A DNA stretch of 64,000 nucleotides from Chloroflexota bacterium (GTDB lineage Bacteria; Chloroflexota; Anaerolineae; Anaerolineales; Villigracilaceae). The notes beneath the pieces were generated by a model that was given only the letters and a program-made list of their open reading frames with translations, had not been told where the DNA came from and ran no database searches. This document shows, in pieces, positions 45,149 through 53,450 of the stretch. The position numbers were made by a program, and so were the translations under genes. Position 1 is the first letter of the stretch. Each line of letters opens with the position of its first letter. The stretch is taken from NCBI GenBank assembly GCA_021414245.1, contig JAIOOU010000003.1, positions 778,825 through 842,824 on the forward strand. The letters are read 5' to 3'.

Positions 45149-45574
45149 TCACACGGGGCGACCTGTCCAAGGACCAACTCCCTCAATCCTGTCCACTCGA
45201 ATTCGTGTGACATATCCGGGCGGGGGATTGTCCATTGGCGGGAATTTGACGCCGGGGCCAATATACACATAAGCCAACTTCTGGAGCAGTTCGGGTGCCC
45301 CACCTTCCTGGATGCGAGCTTCGCCGTAGAGAACCGCGTACTCCGTCAGTCCCATTGCGCTTTTCGTGGATGTTTCAAGGGAGATTGCGACACGGGGATC
45401 TCGCTCAATGTTCCCAACCTTCCTGTTCCTCGGCAAGTGCGCCGCGACCACTTCATCCCCGTCCAACCCGATCCAAACCAGCGTAACCTGGGGACTCCCG
45501 TCGCGATTGAGAGTGACCAGGTGCGCATGGCAACCGGTTTGAATGAGATCTTTAATTTCCTGAGGAATTTCCAC
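45149..45574 (-). CDS. Pyridoxamine 5'-phosphate oxidase-like (PPOX) flavoprotein (cassette gene)
   Basis: 141 aa, split-barrel fold that binds FMN or F420. The segment GCHAHLVTLNRDGSPQVTLVWIGLDGDEVVAAHLPRNRKVGNIERDPRVAISL is the family core. The track start at 45703 lies in an attC remnant; a GTG at 45574 preceded by GGAGAAACAACC gives VEIPQEIKDLIQ, a normal start for the family. Possible role in reduction or detoxification of small molecules; substrate unknown. Confidence 0.82.
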   Translation of the reverse strand: MEIPQEIKDLIQTGCHAHLVTLNRDGSPQVTLVWIGLDGDEVVAAHLPRNRKVGNIERDPRVAISLETSTKSAMGLTEYAVLYGEARIQEGGAPELLQKLAYVYIGPGVKFPPMDNPPPGYVTRIRVDRIEGVGPWTGRPV

Positions 45575-45644
45575 GGTTGTTTCTCCTATAAAGAATTTCC
45601 CTACACCGAAAGATTGATTGCTGACATATTTGTCTTCGATAACC

Positions 45645-45742
45645 GGACTTTGCCTGGGAGCAGTATAAACTAGAAGCAGGGAACCTGCCTGAAAATGGCG
45701 CACGCGAAGCGTCCCATCTGTTCACTGCACGCATTGTTAGGT
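45645..45742 (-). repeat. attC site 5 (half site)
   Basis: The central ACTTTGCCTGGGAGCAG...CTAGAAGCAGG and the R'' box GTTAGGT are present with a CGCACGCGAAGCGTCC insert, but the other arm with its RYYYAAC box is gone. Confidence 0.7.
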
Positions 45743-46309
45743 GGTGCTTCCCTGCCTTGTTCGATAACGGAGGAAAACTGTACCATTGCTAAAGGGGCGT
45801 TCCTCCAAAAGCTCGAGCTCCAATCGCACGTTGTCAGGCAGGGCTGATTTGCCGCCTCCCACGAGAATCGGGATCAGGAACAAATGACACTCGTCGATCA
45901 ACCCGGCCCGGAAGGCGTGGGCGGCGAGTTCAGGACCCCCGATGAGGATGTCATGTTCGCCGGTCGCTTTCAGTTGTCGAATCGCTTCCGGATCGAACGT
46001 TCGCTCAAGCTGCGTTTTGCGAGTGGAGATGGTCTCCAGCGTCCTGGAGTACACGATTTTATTGGCCACTTGCCAGACCTCAGCGAAATCGCGCATGAGC
46101 GGAGACTCCGCGGCCAGCTTGGGATCAGTCTCCCACACCATCATGGTCTCATACATTCGCCGTCCATAGAGATGAGTATGTGTCGCCCGTACGATGTTGG
46201 TGATAAATCTGAAATATTCCTCACTTGGATCTGTCCAGTCAAACTTACCATCCTTGTCCTCGGTATATCCGTCGAGTGACGTGTTCGCCACGTAAATCAA
46301 ATTAGCCAT
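45737..46309 (-). CDS. RibD/dihydrofolate-reductase-like protein (cassette gene)
   Basis: 190 aa. N-terminus ANLIYVANTSLDGYTEDKDGKFDW and the later HLYGRRMYETM...WQVANKIVYSRTLE, then DILIGGPELAAHAFRAGLIDECHLFLIPILVGGGKSAL, are typical of the RibD C-terminal/DHFR-like reductase family. Known members are NADPH-dependent reductases, many uncharacterised. Stop TAA lies in the GTTAGGT box. A second member of the same family is in another cassette at 54951. Confidence 0.88.
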   Translation of the reverse strand: MANLIYVANTSLDGYTEDKDGKFDWTDPSEEYFRFITNIVRATHTHLYGRRMYETMMVWETDPKLAAESPLMRDFAEVWQVANKIVYSRTLETISTRKTQLERTFDPEAIRQLKATGEHDILIGGPELAAHAFRAGLIDECHLFLIPILVGGGKSALPDNVRLELELLEERPFSNGTVFLRYRTRQGSTT

Positions 46310-46377
46310 ATTCGACCTCCATATTTATACCTGTAATTCAAATCTCTTCAACAAATCGCGCGAATAGCCTAAGAGCC

Positions 46378-46518
46378 ACCTAACGGTTTGCGTTATGCCT
46401 CGAAGGAGTACGCAGGGGCGGACGGCGCGAAGTCGTCCGAAGTGAAAAATGATAAGGCGTAGAAAACTGCTTGAGGTGTAGGCAGAATCCCCGGCGTCCA
46501 TTGCGCACTGTGTTGGGC
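46378..46518 (-). repeat. attC site 6 (141 bp)
   Basis: ACCTAAC and GTTGGGC boxes; arm CGGTTTGCGTTATG; centre GACGGCGCGAAGTCGTCC forms its own hairpin. Confidence 0.85.
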
Positions 46519-46628
46519 GGCTTTACGATTTCTCACGAACGAATTTCAAATGCGCTGCGGATAGGCGTGCTACGTCAGGCAGAACTGCTCTCCGCAATGA
46601 TAGATTAAATCTGTGATTCATTGTATGT

Positions 46629-47510
46629 TTATGGTGTCCATCCCGGTGAATTGCAGGTGGTTATATCCCCGCTTTGCAGACCGTCAGTGAGTGCCAATTG
46701 CCGTTGCTCGGACGAGCCATGCGTCCACGACTCGGGTGAGACGTAGCCCTGTGTAGCACGCTGGATACGGTCGTCACCCACGGAAGCAGCGGCGTCCAAA
46801 GCCTGGACAATGTCCTGATCCGTCACCTGAGTAAGGTAACCGGTCTCGGTGGCGTGGAATGCCCAGACACCGGCCAGACAGTCAGCCTGAAGTTCCGTCT
46901 CGACTGCCTCGCTCTCTGGCCCAATGGCGTTTGAGCTGCCCGTCAATGCACCCAGCAGGTTTTGCACGTGATGGCCGTACTCATGAGCAAGTACATAGGC
47001 TTCGGCAAACGGACCACCCTGAGCGCCAAAGCGCGTCTGCAGTTCGTTGAAGAAGTTGAGATCTAGATAGACCTTTTGGTCGTTGGGACAGTAGAAAGGC
47101 CCCATTGCGGCGCTGGCGTATCCACAATCAGCTTCGGTTGACCCACTGTAAAGCACCGTATCGGCCTCTGTATACTGGCCCCCACGGCGGGCAAATTCGT
47201 CGGCCCAAAAAGCCTGGATGCTGTTGACGTAGCCTACGATGCGGCAGTCCTCACGGGTATTTGCGTCTGCTCCCGTTTGGCATTGTGCCTGCAAGTCGTT
47301 GCTTCCATATGCGCTTTCAGTTGAAAATGGTACTTGCCCCCCAGTATCAATATTCAATACTTCAGCAGGGTTCACGCCCAACAGCAGTGCTACTACCACA
47401 ATGACCAAAGTAAGTCCGCCGCCACCTATGGTGATTGCCCTTCCTGTTCTCCGGCCACGCCGATCCTCCACTTGATTGGGATCCAGCCTGGATCTATTGT
47501 TGAATGACAT
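46629..47510 (-). CDS. Neutral zinc metallopeptidase, YpfJ-like (cassette gene)
   Basis: 293 aa. A cytosolic N-terminus ([17 protein letters not shown]), one membrane helix (about residues 31-48), then an extracytoplasmic domain with FWADEF...[18 protein letters not shown] and the zinc site [14 protein letters not shown] (HExxH) plus [11 protein letters not shown] (third ligand). This is the complete YpfJ/KPN_02809 layout. Physiological substrate unknown. The longest upstream gap in the array (47511-47831) precedes it. Confidence 0.93.
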   Translation of the reverse strand: MSFNNRSRLDPNQVEDRRGRRTGRAITIGGGGLTLVIVVVALLLGVNPAEVLNIDTGGQVPFSTESAYGSNDLQAQCQTGADANTREDCRIVGYVNSIQAFWADEFARRGGQYTEADTVLYSGSTEADCGYASAAMGPFYCPNDQKVYLDLNFFNELQTRFGAQGGPFAEAYVLAHEYGHHVQNLLGALTGSSNAIGPESEAVETELQADCLAGVWAFHATETGYLTQVTDQDIVQALDAAASVGDDRIQRATQGYVSPESWTHGSSEQRQLALTDGLQSGDITTCNSPGWTP

Positions 47511-47831
47511 TTCTTCATCCTTTCATCTGAACGTCTCCAGAGTGCGAACCTGACGCATCAAAGCCGCAGATTGTTGTGAACCATTGTTTAATGGGTTGTG
47601 CCCTTGAGGCGCTCAGATTTGACTTCCTGTAAAAGTGTTTGGCGTTTGGCTTAAGCTATTCTACAAGTCTTGAATTTATTATACGCCAAACATTCCTCTG
47701 CCGCACCCTTGGCCAATGAATGTTGAACTCCACCACTTGAGAGAGATGACCAGAAGAAATTCGAAAACTGATTTTACGGAATCTTTATCAGGCCATGGGA
47801 AAATCCCAAGTAAGCACGATCCGAATCACAA
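47511..47831. other. 321-bp gap upstream of the metallopeptidase gene
   Basis: No ORF with coding character. A minus-strand TATAAT (plus ATTATA at 47678-47683) may drive the metallopeptidase; no clear -35. Nothing else recognised. Confidence 0.4.
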
Positions 47832-47921
47832 GCCCAACGGTTTGCGTTTGTGCAGCATCCCCAGCATCCAGCAGCTCGCCCCGGCGAGTGTAACGAGCAC
47901 GGGGTGCACGCTTTGTTAGGC
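47832..47921 (-). repeat. attC site 7 (90 bp)
   Basis: GCCCAAC and GTTAGGC boxes, but the centre is replaced by GCAGCTCGCCCCGGCGAGTG and AACGAGCACGGGG, a hairpin module shared with site 10. Confidence 0.85.
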
Positions 47922-47997
47922 AACCTGCCTGTTTACCAGAACGACGGCGGGAAAGAAAAGCCGCTGCCAACTTGATTAACTTTACTGAAAGCGTGAT

Positions 47998-48429
47998 CTA
48001 CTTTTTTTCCTGACTCTTCACTCTTTTTACAGACTCAGCCACCAATTCTTTCAATACTTTTTTATCAACATCATCTAACTTCTTGATATATAAACAGCCT
48101 CCGATAGGGGATAGACTAGTTTTATATTTACCAAGTTTTTTCAGTAAATCTTTGTGTACATTAAAACCGTGCATTAAATACAAGGTTAGGTTTTGTTTAC
48201 GAGGTGAGAAGCCTGTCAGCATCCAATCACCTTCACGCCCACTGGCGCCTTTGTAGTGATAACTACCAAACCCAACAATGCTCGCTCCCCACATTTTTGG
48301 CTCTTCTTTTGTCGCTTGCTTCATGATTTTGAGGATTTCATAACAATCTTTGCGGGCTTGCTCATCCGTGACAGCGTTAAGGAATTTTTCGACGCTGGCA
48401 GTATTGATTTTAGTTTTTAGTTCAGACAT
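47998..48429 (-). CDS. DUF1801-family protein (cassette gene)
   Basis: 143 aa. MKQATKEEPKMWGASIVGFGSYHYKGASGREGDWMLTGFSPRKQNLTLYLM and the C-terminal GGCLYIKKLDDVD helix match DUF1801 (YdhG-like) proteins, small alpha/beta proteins of unclear role. ATG 48429 follows GGAGGCAAA; the track start 48459 is upstream of that site. 76 bp separate its stop from its attC. Confidence 0.85.
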   Translation of the reverse strand: MSELKTKINTASVEKFLNAVTDEQARKDCYEILKIMKQATKEEPKMWGASIVGFGSYHYKGASGREGDWMLTGFSPRKQNLTLYLMHGFNVHKDLLKKLGKYKTSLSPIGGCLYIKKLDDVDKKVLKELVAESVKRVKSQEKK

Positions 48430-48535
48430 TTTGCCTCCAATAAAAAATAAAGTCATCAAAATCTAAAACTGTGTTTCCTCTTCAACTTAACGATATTACG
48501 AAACTTGCGATTCAAAGATGGTTTTGCTTTTGGTT

Positions 48536-48691
48536 GCCCAACGGTTTGCGTTTGCGCAGCATCCCCGAGGCGAAGCCGAGAGGGATAACCTGCGTGTGGG
48601 AGATCCAACCAGCGAAACGGAAAAATGCTTTCGCTTGGACAATGCTTTTTTGCACGGCCCACCGCCAAGTCCGTTGCACGAATTGTTAGCC
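48536..48691 (-). repeat. attC site 8 (156 bp)
   Basis: GCCCAAC and GTTAGCC boxes. One arm carries the inserted CCCCGAGGCGAAGCCGAGAGGG module; the centre differs from both main types. Confidence 0.8.
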
Positions 48692-48734
48692 ATCGTTTCC
48701 CTATTCTGCGCTTCCAATCGATAGATTAACAACA

Positions 48735-49118
48735 TCAAATCGTAGGTTGCCATATACCCTTGACATAGGCAGCCTCTGTCTCCCCTGTCCAAGGCGGCAT
48801 GGTGATGCAAATGAATTTCAATTCCACGTTTGAAACATTTCGGTATTGAAATGCTGTTCCTACTGGAATATCGATTGACATGCCTGGGACAAGAACGGTG
48901 ACCCCGCTCTCTTTGCCGTCATCTCTCCAAATCTCACCATGTCCCTCCAGCACATACCAGAATTCACTCACTGTTGCGTGAACAGTCGCTTTATTTATTT
49001 GATGCGGAGAAACTGTACTATGGATCATGCCCCCCATTTTGTTATCCATGAGGATGCGAATATCTGCACCCGCTGGCGATTTCCTATCGGGTTTCTCTGG
49101 AAGCATTATTGTCTTCAT
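48735..49118 (-). CDS. Cupin-domain protein (cassette gene)
   Basis: 127 aa, one cupin barrel: HSTVSPHQINKATVHATVSEFWYVLEGHGEIWRDDG (motif 1, with His residues) and VPGMSIDIPVGTAFQYRN (motif 2, metal ligand changed to Gln). ATG 49118 (MKTIMLPEK) has GAGGAGAG upstream. Function unknown; likely small-molecule binding or isomerase activity. Confidence 0.85.
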   Translation of the reverse strand: MKTIMLPEKPDRKSPAGADIRILMDNKMGGMIHSTVSPHQINKATVHATVSEFWYVLEGHGEIWRDDGKESGVTVLVPGMSIDIPVGTAFQYRNVSNVELKFICITMPPWTGETEAAYVKGIWQPTI

Positions 49119-49247
49119 ACTTCTCTCCTCAAATTTCAACTTCTTTTTTGAAGTATCAGTTCAACACATTCAAGACATACGAGTAAACGAAACGCTGACT
49201 CACGAAGGGGACGATGACAATACGCAATTGCTATGGACCAAGAAGAT

Positions 49248-49349
49248 GGCTAACGGTTTGCGTTTGCGCTGGGGTGGGCGTGGACTCTACGTGGGAGCTG
49301 GAAAAACTCAAAGCCATAAAAAATCCTTGAAAACCGCGCTTTGTTGGGT
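49248..49349 (-). repeat. attC site 9 (102 bp)
   Basis: GGCTAAC and GTTGGGT boxes; arm CGGTTTGCGTTTGCGCTGG; centre GTGGACTCTACGTGGGAGC...AAAACTCAAAGCC (type b). Shortened second arm. Confidence 0.8.
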
Positions 49350-49376
49350 GTTTATAGCATTTTAAAAATTATATCC

Positions 49377-49757
49377 TTATTCAGGTGGTGGTGTTCGAAA
49401 GACAAAATCTCCAAATCCTAAAGAAAGCAAGAAATATATTGTTGCCGTCGACAACACTAGCATATTTCCTGCGCCATTTATTATTTCAAAAATTGACACA
49501 GCAAACCCAACGATCGTTGTAACGAAAATTCCTTTTATCATTGCGTTAAGTGCAATACCAGATTTTGCTGATCGTCCATACCAGCACATTGCGGCAATGC
49601 CTAATAGATTTGCACCAAAATAACGAGGAACCCATTGATTGGATGGTTCAAGAACAATATTGTATATTGACAAAAGCCTTTCTGGAAATAACAGATATGC
49701 CAGTCCAAAGAGAAGAGAGCCTATCGCAGTAACGGTCATTGTAAGAAATAATCTCAT
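49377..49757 (-). CDS. Small membrane protein with four predicted helices (cassette gene)
   Basis: 126 aa. Hydrophobic segments about residues 4-24, 42-62, 68-90 and 98-118. AAGGAGAATCCCC before ATG 49757 fixes the start (MRLFLTMTV). Family not recognised. Confidence 0.7.
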   Translation of the reverse strand: MRLFLTMTVTAIGSLLFGLAYLLFPERLLSIYNIVLEPSNQWVPRYFGANLLGIAAMCWYGRSAKSGIALNAMIKGIFVTTIVGFAVSIFEIINGAGNMLVLSTATIYFLLSLGFGDFVFRTPPPE

Positions 49758-49842
49758 GGGGATTCTCCTTTTCATAAACAATTTGTTCAACCTTGAAAGC
49801 AAGATGTAAATAGCTGTTAAAAATTACTTTTGCCACGAAAAC

Positions 49843-50033
49843 GCCCAACGGTTTGCGTCATTGTCCCCGAGGCGAAGCCGAGAGGGATACTTGCTGGTGG
49901 GCGGGCGTGGACTCTGCTTGGGAGCAGGAAAAACCCGAAGCCAGAAAACTGCTTGTAAACCGCGCAGAATCCCCAGCGTCCAGCAGCTCGCCCCGGCGAG
50001 TGTAACGAGCACGGGGTGCACGCTTTGTTAGGT
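49843..50033 (-). repeat. attC site 10 (191 bp, longest)
   Basis: GCCCAAC and GTTAGGT boxes, type b centre, and two inserts: CCCCGAGGCGAAGCCGAGAGGG in one arm and GCTCGCCCCGGCGAGTG plus AACGAGCACGGGG in the other. Confidence 0.88.
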
Positions 50034-50528
50034 GGCGTTTTTGGCTAAGAAACTTTCAATGTCTTGAATAAATTTCAGAGCCTCTTGCTCTATTTGTTTT
50101 GTCAAAGCGTCTAAATCACTAAAATCTGGATTATCTGCCAAAATATGTTCTACAACAGAGTCTACACCTTTCACGGGTTCTACAACTTTGTATTTGTCCC
50201 ATCTGCTTGTATTGATGATTTTCCAGTATTTTGCAAGAACCTGCTTGTTTTTCCCAGACAGCCAAATCTCAAATCTAAATGCGTCGTAAAGAAACACAAT
50301 TGCAATCTTCAAGTCTCTATCTTTCAATGATTTAGGCAAGATAGAAAAGTAGGTCATGTCCATAAACCCATTGTAGAGACTTCCAGGTGCAGAATAGTCA
50401 GGATATTTGTTTGAGAAGTGATTCTTCAAACTCATCATATATTCCATTAATCCTTGATAGGCTTTTTGAATTGACCCCTTTTCTAACTGTTTTCTAAATT
50501 CGACCATATTTTCTTGCAATGATTTCAT
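50028..50528 (-). CDS. Conserved alpha/beta protein, unknown (DUF7000-like) (cassette gene)
   Basis: 166 aa. NMVEFRKQLEKGSIQKAYQGLMEYMMSLKNHFSNKYPDY at the N-terminus and a predicted helical C-terminus. I associate this with a DUF of small soluble proteins (possibly DUF7000), no known function. GGAGATAAAC before ATG 50528. The stop TAA is inside GTTAGGT of its attC. Confidence 0.7.
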   Translation of the reverse strand: MKSLQENMVEFRKQLEKGSIQKAYQGLMEYMMSLKNHFSNKYPDYSAPGSLYNGFMDMTYFSILPKSLKDRDLKIAIVFLYDAFRFEIWLSGKNKQVLAKYWKIINTSRWDKYKVVEPVKGVDSVVEHILADNPDFSDLDALTKQIEQEALKFIQDIESFLAKNAT

Positions 50529-50645
50529 GTTTATCTCCAGCACTCTTCTATGAATTGTTGAAAACAAAAAATCTCATTTTTATTTCACCCAAACTACAAG
50601 GAAAATCGCTTATCTTTCAGGAAGTATATTCGGCAATGAAAAGCC

Positions 50646-50768
50646 ACCTAACGGTTTGCGTCATTGTCCCCGAGGCGAAGCCGAGAGGGATGCCTGCGTG
50701 TGGGCGGGCGTGGAAAATGCTTCAAAATCGGGCAGAATCCCACCCGCCAAGTGCACGCTTTGTTGGGC
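50646..50768 (-). repeat. attC site 11 (123 bp)
   Basis: ACCTAAC and GTTGGGC boxes; carries the CCCCGAGGCGAAGCCGAGAGGG insert; the centre is reduced to GGAAAATGCTTCAAAATC. Confidence 0.88.
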
Positions 50769-50876
50769 AGTTTTGTTGTGCAAGATTCATCGCCTTAGTA
50801 AGACACCGACTCGAACTTTACAATATTTTACAAGTAACAAATACTTTAGCAAACATCAAAAAAAGCAACAACGAAT

Positions 50877-51311
50877 TTACGGAGTAGATGCGGCGGAGTC
50901 GGTTTGCTCTGCTGGGATTGGGAATAAGGCTATCATATCGTCAGGAATCTGGATGGGTCTGCCAGTGGTCAGTTCAACGAAAACCCATTGTGTTTCGCCT
51001 TTGGCTATGACCTTGCCATCCGACTTGCGGATAAACTCATATCTGCGCTTCGCTCGCACACGTTTCCATTCTGCTACCCATGTGCTAACTTCAATTTCAT
51101 CCCCGAGAAAAGCAGAAGTGAGATATTCAATCCGATGTTCACGTATAAACCATCCAGTATTTTCAGGTAGTTTAGCGCCCACTGCCTCTCCGTGGCGAAT
51201 GGCTGCGTCTTGAATCCATTGGACGTAGATGACGTTGTTGACATGCCCGTACTCATCAATTGCAGATTGGGGAACAGTGAGACTGTAAGTGGAGATGGAA
51301 AGAGGTGGCAT
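50877..51311 (-). CDS. Acyl-CoA thioesterase, hotdog fold (YbgC/4HBT-like) (cassette gene)
   Basis: 144 aa. DEYGHVNNVIYVQWIQDAA is the 4-hydroxybenzoyl-CoA thioesterase-type active-site helix with its Asp, and IEVSTWVAEWKRVRAKRRYEFIRKSDGKVIAKGETQWVFV the following sheet. Hydrolyses some acyl thioester. ATG at 51311. 108 bp lie between its stop and its attC. Confidence 0.88.
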   Translation of the reverse strand: MPPLSISTYSLTVPQSAIDEYGHVNNVIYVQWIQDAAIRHGEAVGAKLPENTGWFIREHRIEYLTSAFLGDEIEVSTWVAEWKRVRAKRRYEFIRKSDGKVIAKGETQWVFVELTTGRPIQIPDDMIALFPIPAEQTDSAASTP

Positions 51312-51353
51312 GATTTACGTTTACTCCTAAATTATTTGATTTTGCCAAGAACT

Positions 51354-51488
51354 GCCCAACGGTTTACGTTACTTGCTGGTGGGCGGGCGTGGACTCTGTT
51401 TGGGAGCAGAAAAAACTCGAAGCGAAGAAAATGCTTGTAAACCGCGCACGCGAAGCGTCCCACACGTCGGGTACAAGCTTTGTTAGCC
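51354..51488 (-). repeat. attC site 12 (135 bp)
   Basis: GCCCAAC and GTTAGCC boxes; type b centre (CTCTGTTTGGGAGCAG); CACGCGAAGCGTCC insert in the second arm, as in site 5. Confidence 0.88.
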
Positions 51489-51499
51489 CGCGTTGATTA

Positions 51500-52294
51500 T
51501 TAATTCACAAACTCCATCACTTCACGATTGAAACGGTCTGCTGCTTCGATGGGTACTAAGTGACCGACGCCAGCAAAGGTGGAGAGTTTTGCGTCAGGGA
51601 TGTGCTCCGCTATATATTGTCCATTTTCATAAGGGATTAGCGGGTCGGTGTTGCCATGAATAACCAGAGTGGGCGCGGTAATTTGAGTGAGTCTGTGACT
51701 AACCCCTTCACGCTTCATTACCGCGCGCAACTGCCGTTTATATGATTCAATCGCCATCGGTTTGGACTGGGCATTATGCACCAGTTGATCCAAGTCTTCA
51801 GGATGATCTAGCATGTAACCTTGTCTCGTAAGCAGAGGAAAGATGCGGCGTACGCGCGGTTCAATTTCTTCACTATCTTTTCGTAGTAGCAACGCACGTA
51901 TCTCTGGCGCGGCATGAACGGATGTCGGTCCCCCCGCGGAAGTTGACACTAAGATCAGTTTTTGAACGAGAGCAGGGTTGCGTATTGCTAGTTCAAGAGC
52001 AATAAAACCACCCATTGACCATCCCACGACATGCACTGAACCAAGATTGAGATTCTGGAGAACGCCTGCAACGTCATCCGCCATTTCTGCAATGGTATAG
52101 GGCGCACTGCCTAGCGTGCTATCGCCTGCGTCGCGATTGTCCAAGTTGATGACATGCAACATTTGAGAGAGTGGTTCTATCTGCTTCCACCAACTAAGAC
52201 GTGTTTCGCCAAGACCCGCTATAAGCAATAAAGGCTGCCCCTTTCCGTGTTCGTCGTAGTAAAGCGTATGTGATCCAATTTTGGCAGTAGGCAT
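51500..52294 (-). CDS. Alpha/beta hydrolase (cassette gene)
   Basis: 264 aa. Nucleophile elbow GWSMGG (near residue 97), oxyanion region LLIAGLGETRLSWW, late Asp in HGNTDPLIPYENG and His in GVGHLVPIEA complete the triad. Similar to esterases and 3-oxoadipate enol-lactonase-like enzymes; substrate unknown. GGAGATTTAT before ATG 52294 fixes the start four codons inside the track ORF. Confidence 0.92.
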   Translation of the reverse strand: MPTAKIGSHTLYYDEHGKGQPLLLIAGLGETRLSWWKQIEPLSQMLHVINLDNRDAGDSTLGSAPYTIAEMADDVAGVLQNLNLGSVHVVGWSMGGFIALELAIRNPALVQKLILVSTSAGGPTSVHAAPEIRALLLRKDSEEIEPRVRRIFPLLTRQGYMLDHPEDLDQLVHNAQSKPMAIESYKRQLRAVMKREGVSHRLTQITAPTLVIHGNTDPLIPYENGQYIAEHIPDAKLSTFAGVGHLVPIEAADRFNREVMEFVN

Positions 52295-52320
52295 ATAAAT
52301 CTCCAATAATTAGGTGAGCG

Positions 52321-52339
52321 GGCTAACGGTTTGTTAGCC
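52321..52339 (-). repeat. Collapsed 19-bp attC (site 13)
   Basis: GGCTAACGGTTTGTTAGCC: both outer boxes remain, separated by 5 nt, and extend to GCGG...CCGC outside. All inner arms are lost. The stop codon of the EamA gene is inside it. Confidence 0.75.
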
Positions 52340-53245
52340 CGCCGCTCTATTCAGGCGTGACCGCCATAACTGAACAATTAATGTGCCAAATCCGACAAGA
52401 ACTATACCAAGAATTTGTCTTGAGTTTAAAGGCTCATCTAAGAAGAACCATGCCAGTATTGCAATCTGCGGCAACATCGTACTATTTATAATACTCGACT
52501 CAACAGCGGTAAGTGTTTTCAAGGTGCTGTTCCACAATGTAAATGCAACTGCCGTATTGACAACCGCAAGCCAGCCTATGATTAGCCATTGCATAAGGTT
52601 AAGATTGCCAAAACCTTGCGTCGTTGCTCCGATAATCAATAAAAGTAAACCACCAATGCCCATGCTTATAGCCGTAACAAGAATAGGCGATAAACCACTT
52701 TGATGATTGATTCGTCTTCCCAATAAGGATGACCCTGAATTTGCCAAAACGCCGATAAGCGCAATCACTAAACCAAGAACTTGTCCTGTGGGTATATTCA
52801 ATGGAAGAAAGTAAATAATTGCACCTACTGCCGATAAAAAGATACCGCCCCATTGAATTATTGAAGGTGACTCGTCCTTAAGAAAACTGCTCGACAATGC
52901 GACAAAAATCGGTGAAAAATTAAGCAGTAAACTCAAGGTGGCGGCAGGTAAAAAAGAAAGACTTACAAACTGCGCTCCCTGTGTCAAGGTGTAAAACACA
53001 AATCCAAGCAAAGCAAGTTGCCCCCAAGTGGCACGAGAAAAAGTGCGTAACACATTTCGGTGAGTTGGATTGATTAGAATAAATGGAATCAAGCAAAGGA
53101 AGGCAATGAAATAACGCAAGCCTGCGAAAGTAATGGCGGGTAGGCTGGCTTTTAATCCAACTTTGACAAGCACCCAAGATGTTGACCATAGAAAAGTTAC
53201 AAACAATGCTTGTAGTACGGCTTTTATATGTAACTTTGAGGTCAT
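52334..53245 (-). CDS. EamA/DMT-family exporter (cassette gene)
   Basis: 303 aa with ten predicted membrane helices in two EamA repeats (TFLWSTSWVLVKVGLKASLPAITFAGLRYF in the first; SIINSTMLPQIAILAWFFLDEPLNSRQILGIVLVGFGT ends the second). Drug/metabolite transporter superfamily; probably exports a metabolite. The track ORF runs into the neighbouring attC; ATG 53245 with AAGGAAAA upstream is the real start. With site 13 collapsed, this gene and the hydrolase now behave as one two-gene cassette. Confidence 0.92.
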   Translation of the reverse strand: MTSKLHIKAVLQALFVTFLWSTSWVLVKVGLKASLPAITFAGLRYFIAFLCLIPFILINPTHRNVLRTFSRATWGQLALLGFVFYTLTQGAQFVSLSFLPAATLSLLLNFSPIFVALSSSFLKDESPSIIQWGGIFLSAVGAIIYFLPLNIPTGQVLGLVIALIGVLANSGSSLLGRRINHQSGLSPILVTAISMGIGGLLLLIIGATTQGFGNLNLMQWLIIGWLAVVNTAVAFTLWNSTLKTLTAVESSIINSTMLPQIAILAWFFLDEPLNSRQILGIVLVGFGTLIVQLWRSRLNRAAG

Positions 53246-53308
53246 CAGTTCATTTTCCTTTATTGGTGAAGTACTGATTTGTAATTCATTGATAATTAGC
53301 AAAGAGCG

Positions 53309-53436
53309 GGCTAACGGTTTGCGTGAGCTGCGGCGGGCGGGCGTGGACTCTGCTTGGGAGCAGGAAAAACTTGAAGCGAGGAAAATTCTCGAAAATGCCG
53401 CAGACTCCCACACGTCAGGTGCACGCTTTGTTGGGC
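53309..53436 (-). repeat. attC site 14 (128 bp)
   Basis: GGCTAAC and GTTGGGC boxes; type b centre (CTCTGCTTGGGAGCAGGAAAAACTTGAAGC); arm TCAGGTGCACGCTTT. Confidence 0.9.
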
Positions 53437-53450
53437 CGCTTTTTCAACTG

